This document shows positions 20,680 to 33,948 of a DNA stretch of 64,000 nt, one piece after another; positions within the stretch are counted from its first letter, which is position 1; every line of letters begins with the position of its first letter. Below the pieces are notes generated by a model that made no database searches, was not told the origin of the DNA, and saw only the letters and a list, made by a program, of their open reading frames with translations. The DNA comes from Dryas octopetala (lineage: Eukaryota > Streptophyta > Magnoliopsida > Rosales > Rosaceae). A program made the translations under genes and the position numbers. Location of the stretch: positions 24,131,923 to 24,195,922 of the forward strand of contig OY992834.1 in NCBI GenBank assembly GCA_963921425.1, read 5' to 3'.

Positions 20680-23600
20680 TCAAGAAGTGTGGTAAATCTT
20701 TAGTATTAACTCAATCACATTAGAAAATATTAAAGAAACAGCAGCAGCACGCATCAGGTTGCGGACAGCATCAGGTTGCGGACACTTGGGTAATTCTTTA
20801 CTGCCACATTGGGTTCCAGAAACAGCATCAGCTTGAGGACACTTCGGATTGGATATGCAATCTTCTACACCTTTACTGTGACTGGCTTCAGCATTACACT
20901 GCTTATCAGAAGCAACATCAATCTCTAACGATTCCACCAAACTGGAGTTTGAAGGCAGAACCTCAGAACTCTTCCCCTCGTCAAAATTGTTTGCAGAATG
21001 CAAACCAGTGCACGTATTGTTACCTTTCACTACATCAGATCCAATTTGACATTGTGAAGCTTGAATGACGGGTGGTTTAGAAATCAATTTTCTTAATATG
21101 TCATCCTTGCACTGGTTGACCTTCATGTTGACAAAAATGGCATCAGAACATAAGAACCTTGAACAATCAAACCCAAAACTCGCAATTACCATAGTATTAC
21201 CAATCTTCTTAAGAGCTGAAGCTAGCACATTCACATTAATACTAAGAGAATTGTGACTCCTCCTTTTAAGTGTGTCACAAAATTCCCATGGCAATTGTTC
21301 AGTGATAGAGCTCATCCCCAGCAAATCAAAGAGTACATCTAAACACATCCCATAATTCACATAAAGCAAGCATAACACAACGACCAGTCTCAGTATGAGT
21401 AGTGAATAATAGTTTTTCCAATCTGCACTGGACATTTTAATCCATTCAATCATATCCCCCTTATCATAAAGGCACTTCTGAACCACATCACGCACAAAAT
21501 TAAGGATGCCTGCAGAAGATGGTCGAACATCAACCACTATGGAACTTAAGTTGGTATCTTCCTCCTGGTACATAAGCCATTCAATAAAACAAGAACTCGT
21601 AGTGATAACATAACCTTGAAAGCAACTTTCAGAAAACAAAAGGCGCTCTACAAGATACAAGAAGCAACCAGGTGATATGTAGTCATAAACCCTCCAGTTT
21701 GCAGTATAAGTTTCAATTAGAGCTATATGGAACTTCCGCATAACAGACACCTCTCTCAGTTCTTGACGGGTATTAACAGGTCCAACATTCCCATAGAGAA
21801 TCTCAACAAACTCCTTCCATGGTGGGCTGCAGTCCAGCTTTTTCACAAGATTTTCATACAGTCCATCACCATTCAGCTTACCAGACCCGAGAATAACCAT
21901 TACAAGCCTTCCAATTTGCCCATAAGACAGCTTGTTCTTCGAGCTGGTATATTCAACTATTACTTGTTTCATCACACTCTTTGAAGCATTGGTTCTTCTA
22001 AGAGATATTATATTATGCCTCAATGATTTCCTCCAATCTAAAGGAAAAATGCAAGCAACAAAACTCTCAGTGGAAAAAGTTACAAATCTCTGCAGTGTCT
22101 CGGCATCTTGATACCTTCGCTTCAAACATTTGGACTGCAAAAGATATATCGCAACCTCATATATCTGGGTCAAAGACCTGCTTTGGCAGAAGATTGGATC
22201 TGAATTCTTGATTGCAAACTTGTAAAGCACTTCAAGCTTGTCTAAAACCTTCACACCAACAGAGAGCAGTTCTGAACTCCAATAATTCTGAGCGGCCGAA
22301 ACAAGCTGGTGAAAATCAATAGAGACCAACTTCCCATGATTCCGGAAATATCTTTTGTCCAGACCTCGAACCCAATCAGCTCCGGAGATGAGTAAAACAT
22401 AGACTGGACTCAGATTATGATATAGCCTCCACACTCCTAAGTAATCAAAACAAAAGTCTCCATAACTTTTGTGTTCACTAACATCATGCGTTTCAAGGCA
22501 TCCTAGATATTCAATTATGTGAACAATTTTATCCTTCCACATATTCCAAAAGCAAACGAGTGAATCTATAGAAACCTGGTTTTTCGATATTCTGTCTTCT
22601 GAGCACTTTATCAGATCAGCAATCAATTCTTCTTCCCACAAATACTTATTCGCGTTTGAAGAAAGATGAGCATCCAATATTTTACGAGCACATAACAATT
22701 CACCTCCATTGCTCTTATGTTTCTGACAAGCATTCATATGATTTTTTATCACAGCCAAGTTACTCTGCCCACTTAATAAAATGTCAACCTGAGTGCAAAC
22801 AAACTCATAAAATTTTTCTGTCTCATTCTTAGAAAATGACTTGGCTTTTGATAAAAGCTCCTCCATTTGTGAAAAATTCTTTATGGGCCAGCCCTTGCTG
22901 CCATATGACCAAAGAGAGTTAGCAAGCACATAGAACAGAATATGTAATGATGCTTCTCTGGACTTGCCTGCCTTTTCAAGGAAATCAGCTACGAGCAGAC
23001 TCTCTCCTTTTAGCTTTGCGATGTCTGCAGCTTCAAGATAGTTTCCAAATTCTTCTTCCAACAAAAGAAGTTCATCAAGGCTACAATATTTCTTCAAAAA
23101 GTTCCGCATCAAATTTATAGAATCAAAAGCTTTAACAAATTTCATCATGGATCTGTTATCCTTCAACTCATAATAGTGCAACGCACAGCCCTCTAGAAAT
23201 TCCTGTTCAATTTTATCTATTCCTTTTCCTCTTCTAGCCACAGCATAGTTCTCTATTGCATGATGTTTCCAATAATTAATGTATTGCAAACCCACTTCAA
23301 ATATTTTTCCTTTGGCACAAACAGTCAGACACTCGGAGAAAAAATTGCCCTTAGCATATACATCTGCAGCATCTTCATAGCATCCTGCTAGATAAAAGCA
23401 TTCTCCAGCTCTTTCCAGTTCGGACTCACCAAATTTTTCCAAATAAATCCTAGCTGCACCAATATAAGATAAAGGTTTCAAAAATTAAGTGGTACACAGC
23501 ATTACAGGCAAAGATTCAATATTTCAAATTATACAAAGAAATAAAACTTTGTACTTGAGACAGGCAATAAATATGAAGGTTCAAGTCCAACAAATAATAA

Positions 23601-23927
23601 ACTGAACGTTATCAACGGAATGCTATTGCCATTTCACTGTCATATAAATGGCTGGCAGGCAAAGGACAGCTGTTGTTAAATAGTCATACCTGCTCTTTCA
23701 TACTCCCCCAAATCAGAAAAACATCTAGCAGCAGAATCTGCCTTGCCTATAGCATCAAATATTTCAGCAGCTTCCCTAAGAATGGAATTAGCTACTTCAG
23801 GATTTGACATTCGCATAGAGTCAGCGATAGCTTTAAGGCCAGCAGCTTTGGATCTTCTTTCCCAATAAGTATCACCAGCTCTTTCAAAGCACATTGTGGC
23901 CATTTCATAATTATGTTCACAATATAG
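20680..23927 (-). other. C-terminal helical region, exons 11-12
   Basis: Alternating helix pairs such as MATMCFERAGDTYWERRSKA and ERAGECFYLAGCYEDAADVY are TPR-like. A long helical region without a named domain follows. The last 150 residues are serine- and cysteine-rich with an imperfect internal repeat (KCPQADAV / KCPQPDAV). A 17-bp exact tandem duplication at 20751-20784 lies in this tail and shifts the frame, so the final 28 or so residues differ from what the unduplicated sequence would give. Confidence 0.7.
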
Positions 23928-26900
23928 CTGCAATAAACAAATAGAATGAGTTAGATTAATATTATACAACATAATGGTGTTACAACACAAATGATTATGA
24001 TGCTTATACTGGCATTGATGATGGTAATGATCAAAATAATAATAGTGACAATAATAATAAATAGTATAAATTAGCTGCTACTACAACAACAATGCTTTTA
24101 AAGTTTTTTTTTTTTTTTTTTGGCCAAGAACAATGCTTTTAAAGTTACATAGAAAAATTAAGCAAACCTTAATCCCCTGTGACTTCCACTTCTCTGGACT
24201 GCTTGCAACTTGTATTGCCTGTGCAAATGAATCATCAAGTTTCCTAACTTGCACAACACATTTCTTCTTCCAATAGTCGAACACAGGCTTGGAGAGCTCT
24301 TCTACATTCTCACAAATCCACAATCTCTGTCTTGTACGAGTAACAGCTACATATAGTTGCTTCAGTTCAGAGCATAAAATGTTGTGCTTGGCTTCATTGA
24401 AACTTGGAAACCGCTGAGGTAATGTTGAGTCAAGTAAATCTTGTTCCTTCATGTAATCGTATATCACCCTCCATGGATTTTTCGAAGGTGATGAGCCAAA
24501 AAAGTTGTACAAGAGTACATCCTTCAGAATGGTCATATATATAAATGTTATCAAGATCCAATGGACTGAATATATCATAATTTTAATAAATATTGCAGCA
24601 AGAAACTAATCATTTTCAGATGTGAAGCCAGTAAACTTTCCTGAAAAAACGTAGCCAGAAAATATTTTGCAAGCAAAAGAAAAAAAAAAAAAACAAGAAA
24701 AAAGTACAATCTGGTACTCATAAGAGCTTAAATTAAAATCATCAATGGTCATAGCTTTTCTACGATTAAAAATATAAATAAGAAAATTATTGTAATCACC
24801 TGAAACTCAAGGCCCTTGCACTCCACTATGGTAAGGACAAGAGCACGCTTCCCAACACATTTGAGAACTTCTTTTCGAGCATTATCATCTCGCACCAAAA
24901 TCACCTGCTCTGCTCCAAAGCCAACTATATTTCCACCGTCAGTTCCAGTATTTCCAAAAATTTTTATGATGGTATTCTCATTTTCTCCAGATTCAAGCAC
25001 TACCGGAGCTTCCCCATATATAAAACTGGTTTCCGGTTTTAAAACATCAATAGATAGGGGGAAAAAACGATAGAGCAGTTCCACAATGCTCTGTGATAAC
25101 TTCAATATACCAGCATGGGTACGAAAGTTTTGAGTCAAATGGAATATTTCTGAGATTTTTCCCTTTTCTTTCCTCTCCTCATGCTTATTGCTTCTTGATT
25201 CCGATATAAATTTCTTGTAGAACAGATTTCTTATATCTTGGAACCTAAAATCAATACCCCTTGCAATTGTTTGTGCAGTATCACCAGAAAAAACAAAACC
25301 TTCTTCAACATTGCTACACATATGTTTAAACAAAGCAATTTGACTCATCGTAAGATCTTGAACCTCATCAATATAAACAAAATGCATCTGATCACCCTCA
25401 TATTTTTCATGCCTGAGTCGACGGTGAAGATCAATTACAAAATCAGCCAGATCAAATTCACCATTTTCCATCTTCATTTTCTCATAAACCTGAAATATAT
25501 CATATACTACTTCTCTATTTTGCTTGCTTAAATTGGAAACCCGGCCCTCCGACAGTTGAACATAATCCTCCCGACTGAGTTTACCATCACCAGCTTCTAT
25601 GGCTCCCAGGCCACCTTTTATATGCGATATAATCTCTGTAAAGACTCTTGAAGCATCAAGCTTCTTTGATAACTTGATATTAAAATGGGGCCAGTAAGAT
25701 GAACTAAATCTCTCATAATTGACCTCCTTCGTCCTTATAAATGTCTGCAACGCAACTGATCTTGAACTTCGCAATTTACCAGGAGCAAGTTTTTTTACAT
25801 CAAGGAATCTCTCAAAGTATGAGCTACCCAATGTTCCATCAAGCATCATCAAGAACTTGTGGAATGTTATAACAAGAGGGTAAGAATTGGGAGGAATATC
25901 ATGAAATGAATCTTGGATATCCTTAAATTGGGCTTCCTCCTCATCAAAATCATCCATACCAATCAAACATTTTTCAGTTGAATTACTTTCACTGCTTGCA
26001 AAGCTGTGGACAAATTAAAAGGCAAAAAAGTTAGTATGTTAAAATTATGCTGCTTCTGGTGGCTGATGTGAAGTTGATAATTACAGAACAATTTAAATGA
26101 ACTAAAAAAAGAAATATGGTGCATCCAAACCAGAATCTTAATCCCATATTGCTCGTTGTGGCTTATAAGCCAAGAGCCATCAATTTTGCATGTTATGCTC
26201 CAAGAATAATGTTTTCTTATGATTCATAATATAATACTTTATAATCACTTGTAAAGATAATAAAGAACAATAACTATCATTTTGTTGAATAACCCGCGCA
26301 CCTTTTCAAGTGTAGAACATGTTGCTTGATGGCAGAACATAGTTTAGGGCTCACTGTCACAAAAAGCTGGTGTAGAATTCTCTCGTTATTAGCTGCAGGA
26401 CTCTGATCAACCTTGCTATTTTGAGTACTATAGCATCCTTGGACCGCCAATTGGTACCATTGTTCTTTCTGAACCAATTTCATGGTTAAAACAGTGGTCT
26501 TCCCAGTTCCTGACCGTCCAACAATAAAGGAACTTCTATGATAAAGGATAATTTCCATTTCTTCGTCATTAACATCAAATGGAATATCCAATTCTCTACC
26601 CTCACGGTCAGACAGCAAGTGGTTCACAACACCAGATGATAAGGAGTAAAATTTCATCAGCAACAAACTCTCGCTGACCTTTGAATTCTCAAAATAACTT
26701 CTGCCATCAGAAATGTCAGCAACTAAATCACTCTGCGTCTCAGTGGTGCTAAAATCCTTAAACCGGACAATATCCAAAGACAGTGGCCAGCTTGTTGGAA
26801 CTTCCAAATCACTGGTCACAAATGACAAAGAAAATCAATAACTAGTTAGATATTCAAAAATGAAAAAGCATTTGTACTTTATATAAATTCAGGCGTATTT

Positions 26901-29900
26901 GGAAAAAAACTAGGATGCAAAACAACATACCCCTCGAGACATTTCTCCTTGCAGCGATTGATAAAATCATCTGTATATCTTTTCAAAATACCGTCCAGGC
27001 GATTTACCAATTTTGGGATACCCTCGAGAGGCAGTATATCCCAGATCTTTAATACTTGAATGTATATTTCCGGTATCGATCTCAAATCTTTTACAATGTC
27101 AGTTGCGCAAATAAGATATTGACCTTCAACCTTAAATTGCTTCAAGATCAGTGAAGAGCATCCACATATTGTCTCTACATTTCGCTTCTTAGGTCTCCAG
27201 CCACTAGAAAGCTTCAGTAGAAGATGTAGTACCGACTTCTTCAAACGGTTTAACTTCAGTTTTCTGAATGACTTTAGAAAGTTATCACTGAAAAGTACCT
27301 AAAGATAATGGATTTGGGGAAGAGAAAAATTTTAAAAAACAAAAACAAATTTAAGTATGTATAAACCAGATAATCCATTTTCAGAACACCTATTGACAAG
27401 TTGTAGGAATTTTTTGGAAATGAAAGGGGGGAACAAAGAAAGAAAAGAAAAAAATAAGGAAATACCAAGAGATTTACCTTCCATCTAGCACTTTTGAAAA
27501 GTATGCTGTCAGCGTTAAGCAAATCATCAAACTGGTCAAACTCCTTCTTTACCTCTATGATGGTCTTGGCCAAATCCTTGTCTTCATCGGCATTAAAGAA
27601 GCATTGACGACGTTTGGCATTACGGACCAAGGGCTCCCAAACAGATTCACTATCAGATAGAGTTCTTTCATTCCCCAAAATCCACAGACAGTGCCTGCAG
27701 TCATCAGAGGACCAGTAGTTATTATCACCAAACTAATTAATATGGATGGAAAAGCATACAAGATTACATAAAACCATACCTAGCCCTTGTAAGAGAGACA
27801 TTAACTCTCTGTGGTTTTGATATAAAATCAAGTGATTGGTGACCATGGGACCGTACAGTGGACATGATAATTATGTCCTCTTCCCCACCCTGGGACCCAT
27901 CAACTGTCATCACCTTCACTACAAAGCCATCAAGTTTATCATACTTATGTCCAAGTTTGTCCTGAATTGCGACAACTTGAGCAGCATAGGGAGATACTAC
28001 ACCAATACTAAGTTTTTGTTTTGAATCAACCCATTCTGCAAATAAAGAGAAAGCCAAAAGAGTATTAGAAAAGAAGAAAACACAGGCAAAAGAATTTCGC
28101 AACCTGTAATTGACATTTATATGCTGGTTTGAGATATAACCTCTACTAAAGACAGGCTTAATGGGTCAAAGACTCAAATGTGAAGGCATGGGAATTTACA
28201 TGAGAAGTGCTCAATCAATTTTTCTACTTAAAGATTTTTTTTTTTTTTCTTTTTAAAACCCATATAAATGGGATCAGGCACAAATAACAATTCTTCAATG
28301 TTCAGTTGTGTTATCCAAAAACCAACACAATTATGATAAAAATGTCTTTGAGCTCCTAAATGTCCAGTCTACCCAAATTTATAATGAAGAGGACATTAAA
28401 ATAGATTTTAACATTTCTTACAGTTCAATAAATCTTAGAAAATCTTTAACTTTCTCCTATAGATTGATATGAGCTAGATAATTCATGATCTAACATGTGA
28501 TTTTCTGTGTATATCACCCATTTATGTTTCACTTGCCGAACAATGATATTTTTTTAACCATAAACTCATAAGTAAATGACTACGACGCTACTATTCTACA
28601 ATGGAACAAAATCTCGAGGGAATCATATTTATTTTTATCAAGGAAATCTAAAATTTCAAATACAACCACTGACAACTAGGCTACTTTTTCATGATGAAAA
28701 ATTGTCACTAAGGAATATATGTTTTTTACTACTAGGTAGCGTAAAACTTCAAATGAAAACATAAAAGTAATATTGAGATGAGAAATATCCTCTCCAGCTA
28801 GACATTGAAAATATTGAGATGAGAACATTAAAAGATGAAGAACATTGAAAATATTGACATGAGAACATGAATATGACTTTCCAGCTAGACATACCTTTGT
28901 ATAGATTCCGCAGTATTTTTAAAACAATGGCAACCTCGACCATATTCTTTCGACTATGTCCATCCTCATCCTTCTCCTCTCTTCCACCAACTACATTTAT
29001 AAAAGAATAAGGACCAAACATTGACCCTGGAAGATAGTGCTTCTCATGGCTTCTTCTTTTAACATTTGGAGCATCCAGGATCAGGTTATCATAGAAATTT
29101 GAATTGGGGAAGAAACTTATTGAAGGATGCATTCGGTATTGCATATTTAGGAGGTGTTTTGAGTGACCCATTGAACTTAACCTCTCAAACAAGCTTCTTG
29201 CAAAACCAGCTTCATGAGAAACCTATAGACAAAAATAAAGTAGATAATAGTTGCATAGGAATAGGAAGTGGAATAAAAATTGGGATAAGAGAAGCAAAGG
29301 ATAAAAATATATGCACACACATATATGACTAAGTAGCATCAACATACATTGCTATTCACCATAGCTGGCAACTGGCGTTCATCACCAACAAGAACAGCAT
29401 GCTTCACACCTGGAAGTTGCAGGGGTATTGTTGACTCACACTCTTTCAACTGTGCAGCTTCATCAATAACCACAAGGCTCAATGGCTCCATTTCCACACT
29501 ATGAAGCTTATATGAACTGGATGCAGTGCAAAATATTAAGGAAGCTCTTTGAAAACAGAATTCCCTTAGTGATTCTTGGTTCATACAATTTGGAAGGGTA
29601 AGTTTCCTAAGAGAATCCTTTAGAGTACGTAAAGCTGAAAGGCATTCTCTTCTCCTCATGCACAGAAGAAATGAGTTATCTACAAATGACTCAGACATAT
29701 CTTCAACTTCAGAAAAAGAGAAAAGGTCTTCCAGTGACTCAGAAACAACATTGCCTTGAAACAACAATAATTCAAAGGACTCAACTAAGTGGATAAGTGA
29801 AACCATGCTTCGGAAAATCTGTACCGAAATGTAATTTTTGGCTATATGGGTACAGAAGGTAGAAATACAAGATCTTAGCGGTAATGCAGCAGAAACAAAT

Positions 29901-31469
29901 CCATCCCTGAAAAATTCAAGAAATGTTTTGCACTTCCCCTTGCTAACTTCAGTGTCACTTCTGCATTCTTTCGCTTTCATTTCACGAACATTAATCTCTT
30001 CTTTTTCTTTGGTTAAGAAAATATGGTACTGAGAAACGCAATGTTCAAGAAAACCTATCATGGAATCAAAGCAGTTGCTCCAACCAGCCCGTGGCCCTAA
30101 GCATTCGGCGAGCCTTTCAACACGGTAATCCAAATATATGTCTTTAATGTCTTGACCAACTTTGAGTCGATCATTATTCCCAAATAGAAGAATTTCTCCC
30201 AGAGAGCAAAACAAATCATTGGAACCTGCTTCAGTCACCATCTTTAGAGCTTGAGAAGCAACTACAGTTATTGCGACATTTGTTGGGGCACAAATAAGAG
30301 TCCTATAATTCATCCTTAACAGGGTAAAAAGCAGAGTAACGATGGTTTTAGTTTTTCCTGTCCCAGGTGGACCCCATATAAGTTCCAGAGCAGACTTGGC
30401 ATCACAATGTAGCATTTCAAGACAGGCCAAAACGGCCCCAGTTTGGGACTCATTCAATCCATACGATAAGCTCTCAACTAACCTCTTGCCCAGGATGTCA
30501 TCTTTCTTTTCAATACAGAGATCAGAGTTTTTCTGAGCCTGTTATCAAGCATAAGATTCAGTCAGTCCTATGTGATTACTTCAGTAGAAGAATTGAGAGT
30601 ACATAACTGGTGCTGTACAGATATACACAATAAGCAGGAACATTGTTCCAAAGTTGAGATAAAATATCATTTTTCTTCTTACACTTTAAATGGCAAAACA
30701 TTGTGTCGAAAATACAAATGAATAAAGTAATTAATACGCTGAGTGTTTTGTATGATGTTGGTGAGTATTAAATTATATCTTGCATTATGCATGGTTCACA
30801 TACCATGAATAGCTCCAATGTTAGTGAATGTAATATTAACTCTAAACAAAAACAACAGTATTGATCCTTAAGGTCTTACCACATAATCAGTACATAGAAC
30901 TTCCTTGAAAATCTTCAGATTTCTGGACATGTGCAATGATTTCCATATTCTTCCATTAGTGGTTAAATTCACCAAGAAAACCACAAACAATGATGTCTGA
31001 GTGCTATTGTTGACTTCAAACTCTTTTAAGGCCTTGACTTTAAAACGAATAGGAGAACTATCATCCTCATCCTCATTTTCTGAGACATTAGTGACTGATA
31101 CAAAAGCCCATGACCTCCCTACCCTTTGTAAATCCGAAACAGTTTCAGGTTTAGACTCTGCTAAGACAAACAGATCCCTAGGCAAAGTTTTGTATGGTTC
31201 CTTGCCACGATCACTGAACCGGTTTCGCCACTCATCAACCTGAATATCATATAGCTTTGTTCCACATGGCTCGGATTCTTTAAAAGCAACTACTTTAGCA
31301 AAAGGTGCTCTGTCAATAGTTTCCATACTTGAATGCACTTTAGCTCGAGTTTCTTCCAATAAAGGATATACATAAGACCCAAAATAATGCTGAATTGACC
31401 GGAATGATTCAGGAATCTTTTCCACCTAGAAAAAAAAAAAAAAAAAGATCCAAAACAAGTATTGAGGGA

Positions 31470-31504
<35 letters not shown>

Positions 31505-32332
31505 TACTACTTGTTTGATAAAGCTATGGATAACATTTCATGAGGAGAAGATAAAAGCTCAAATAGCTTGTATCCGCAGTCCTTGGAAGCAATAAAGTGC
31601 TAACCACGGCATGAGGATGTCTCATGTCTCATACAAGATATGTTGTAAATCATCTCTTAAAACACAGAAAAAGAATACCACAAGAAATTATGTCTTGAGA
31701 AGCATGTCTGATCAAGCGGGGTTCCATATTATACTTGTAAACATCTTGGTAATTGGTACCATAAGATTCATAATAATAGAATTGAGGAGGCTAGTAATCC
31801 AACATTATTTTGTCAAAATATGAATTTTTTTATTGAATTCTAAAGGTTTAGTAGACTTTATATATAGAAAATTATATATGCATATTTCATACAATTAGCA
31901 ATATATACTCACTTTCCATTTTACCATTTGCCCATTTTGGTATAAAGGCAAATTAGAAAACTGAAATGGGCTTCTGCCTGACTGTGTCAAGGCTACCAAA
32001 GAAAAGTGCGATACTTTGAAAAGCAATCCTCCTTCCATAGTAAAACCTCTACTGTATGAATTGCTTATTAAGGTTGTAGAAACTTTTCTTTTTGTGGTTC
32101 TTTCTAACTAAGCATTCCAAAAAAAAGCTTCAATAACAATCTCATAAAAATTTTCACACAGACTACAGAGCAGCTAGATAAGAAAATAAGAAAATACTTC
32201 CTTTAATTAACAAAGACACGAGGAGTAGATTTTATTAATAAAAGTGGAAGCAAATACCTTGTTCCTGTAAAGATCTTGGTTGAAAATGTCTTCAAGGGAC
32301 CAAGAAAACACAATATCAGTGAAAGGGTCCAT
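20680..32332 (-). CDS. large dual-helicase protein (SEN1-like plus UvrD-like), 12 exons
   Basis: Twelve GT-AG exons: 32332-32258, 31425-30880, 30538-29348, 29222-28895, 28035-27780, 27694-27478, 27298-26931, 26811-26302, 26003-24800, 24521-24168, 23927-23690, 23453-20680. Their phases agree throughout (8061 bp, 2686 codons plus stop). The start MDPFTDIVFSWSLEDIF has an in-frame stop just upstream and matches the family start. Residues 230-800 are a SEN1/UPF1-type helicase: GPPGTGKT about 263, DEAAQ 566, GDERQ 592, QYRMHPS in exon 4, VDGSQGGEED and SLTRAR in exon 5. Residues 994-1683 are a UvrD-type helicase: GRSGTGKT about 1092, DEVQD 1376, SGDTAQ 1404, QNFRTH 1456, VAVTRTR 1623. Exons 11-12 are helical TPR-like repeats. 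The architecture is known in plants ('TPR and ankyrin repeat-containing protein 1-like'). DNA or RNA unwinding is expected from the motifs; substrate and location are unknown. No signal peptide. Confidence 0.92.
24168..26811 (-). other. UvrD-type helicase module, exons 8-10
   Basis: Walker A is in exon 8 (SFIVGRSGTGKTTVLTMK). Walker B (FVYIDEVQDLT), motif III (SGDTAQTIARG), motif IV-type NFRTH and a motif V-type VLTIVECKGLEFQ are in exon 9. Motif VI (YVAVTRTRQRLW) is in exon 10. The glutamine in DEVQD and the arginines of motif VI are intact, so the ATPase looks competent. Confidence 0.85.
27780..30538 (-). other. SEN1/MAA3-type helicase module, exons 3-5
   Basis: Exon 3 carries motif I (GPPGTGKTKT), the Q-like NESQTGAV stretch ahead of it, motif II as DEAA, and motif III (VLVGDERQLPAMV). 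Exon 4 carries GFARSLFERL and NMQYRMHPSI. Exon 5 carries motifs V and VI. All catalytic residues usual for superfamily 1B are present. Relatives include yeast Sen1 and Arabidopsis MAGATAMA3 homologues that act on RNA or RNA-DNA hybrids; the same activity here is inference. Confidence 0.85.
31466..31500. repeat. (GA)n microsatellite in intron 1 of the helicase gene
   Basis: A run of GA units on the plus strand, just upstream of exon 2 in the direction of transcription. Intron 1 (31426-32257) holds no other recognisable element. Confidence 0.9.
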
Positions 32333-32407
32333 TATCTCCTCTCAATCAGACTGAGTCACTCTACCTCTGTCTCCCACGCTAACCTTCTCTTATCTGCACT
32401 CAATATA

Positions 32408-32489
32408 AAGCATGAGATTGTGAACCCACTTCACAGAAACACATTTGAAAGCATGAGATTGTGAATCCGCTTCACAAAAACGCATTTGA
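32408..32489. repeat. 41-bp direct repeat, two copies, upstream of the helicase start
   Basis: GCATGAGATTGTGAA followed by CC(A/G)CTTCAC occurs at 32410 and 32451. It lies 80-160 bp ahead of the start codon on the minus strand, probably in the leader or promoter of the helicase gene. Confidence 0.85.
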
Positions 32490-32617
32490 AGGGAGATAAA
32501 AGAAATGGGATTGAAAGAAAAGGAACTATGAAAATACAAGAAGTCAAGGAATATGCAAAAGAATGTGTACGAGCACTGCCATGCATTACAGAAAAAGTAA
32601 GAAACATGCAATTTAAG

Positions 32618-32783
32618 AACTTGTAGCTTTCACCAAAGAAGCCAATTCCATTCAAGTTGTAAACAGAACTTTAAAAAAAGAACTTGTAGCTTTCACCAAA
32701 GAAGCCAATTCCATTCAAGTTGTAAACAGAACCTTAAAAAAAAGAACTTGTAGCTTTCACCAAAGAAGCCAATTCCATTCTCT
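32618..32783. repeat. 63-bp tandem repeat, three copies
   Basis: AACTTGTAGCTTTCACCAAA starts at 32618, 32681 and 32745. The third copy is partial and a further degenerate piece runs to about 32860. It lies in the upstream region of the helicase gene. A TATA box or start site for that gene could not be fixed among the repeats. Confidence 0.9.
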
Positions 32784-33015
32784 TTTATTTTTGGCCTCTA
32801 AAGCCAATTCTATTCTGTTTACAAATTCCATTCAAGTGGTAAACAGAACCTTAAAAAAGAAGGTTTTCCACTTATTCAAATGGTCCGAAAGTTTCTTACT
32901 TTTTCTTTTTAGGGGAGCAAATGAAAAGTTTTCCACTTACTACTTACAGGGGAAGTTATTTAGATCAATTGGCTGGTCCGTACTCCGTATACTCCGTACT
33001 ATCCCCCTTGACTAG

Positions 33016-33225
33016 TTGACCTTATTTTTTGGATAATTTAATTAAATAATCTTTTTTTATAAAGTCCAATTTTAGGCTCTCACTACTTTTAAAATTCACG
33101 TATTTTTTTTGTGTTGACCTTATTTTTTGGATAATTTAATTAAATAGCTTTTTTTATAAAGTAAATAATTATAAAGTCCAGTTTTAGGCTCTCACTACTT
33201 TTAAGACCCAGGTATTTTTTTGTGT
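33016..33225. repeat. tandem duplication of about 97 bp
   Basis: The stretch starting GTTGACCTTATTTTTTGG at 33016 is repeated from 33113 with a short insertion. Between it and 33948 there is a CT-rich stretch (33250-33380) that looks like a leader or simple sequence. No supported gene is present. Confidence 0.8.
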
Positions 33226-33948
33226 TTGAAGGAGAATCAGTTATACCAAACCGGTCCTTTTTTTCGTTCTCTGTTTCTTTCTCCGTCTCTCTCCCACTCC
33301 CACTCACTCTCTCATTTCTCTTATTTCAAACTCAGCACCATTCTTTCTCTTCTCCCTCTTCACCTCTCTCTCTCCTTGATGCATCGTCGTCTGACCATGG
33401 ATGGCGGCGAGACCCACCCCTCCATGCTCATCTCTCTCTCCTCTTCCTTCTCATGTTCCTATTTAGAGGTTAGATATCATTATTTTTTACTTAAATCCCT
33501 ACTTTGCTTTCTGTTGACCTTGTTTTAATGTGTTCTGAATGACTAAAAGTCTAAAACTGATCTAATTACTCTTTTTTATTCTTTTATTGCTTATGATTTT
33601 TGGTCTTGTTATAATATAAGTATTGTATGCTTATTTGATCCTGATTTACATGTTACACTAGCATAATTTGACATTTTATTATCAATATCATTCTACAATA
33701 TCTTTCTGGTCCATATTCATCTTATTAGGGGGGCAATCAAGTTATGGTGTCAGGGGGCGATGGTTGCTGCACTCTAATATTTATAGATGGTTATCAAAAT
33801 TTTCATTTATTCATTGATTTTATGTTAGTTCTTTTGGTACATCTTTGATGTTGCGCTAATCTTCTTGATTAAGAATTTGACACACGGTTGTTAAGAAGTT
33901 TCATTTTCTTTTTGATTAACAATAACATATTGTTAATGTTCAATAGGA

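Noticed and set aside
33220-33528. Open plus-strand frames in a CT-rich stretch
   Set aside because: Serine/leucine repeats from CT-rich simple sequence, with no family resemblance and no stable downstream exon.
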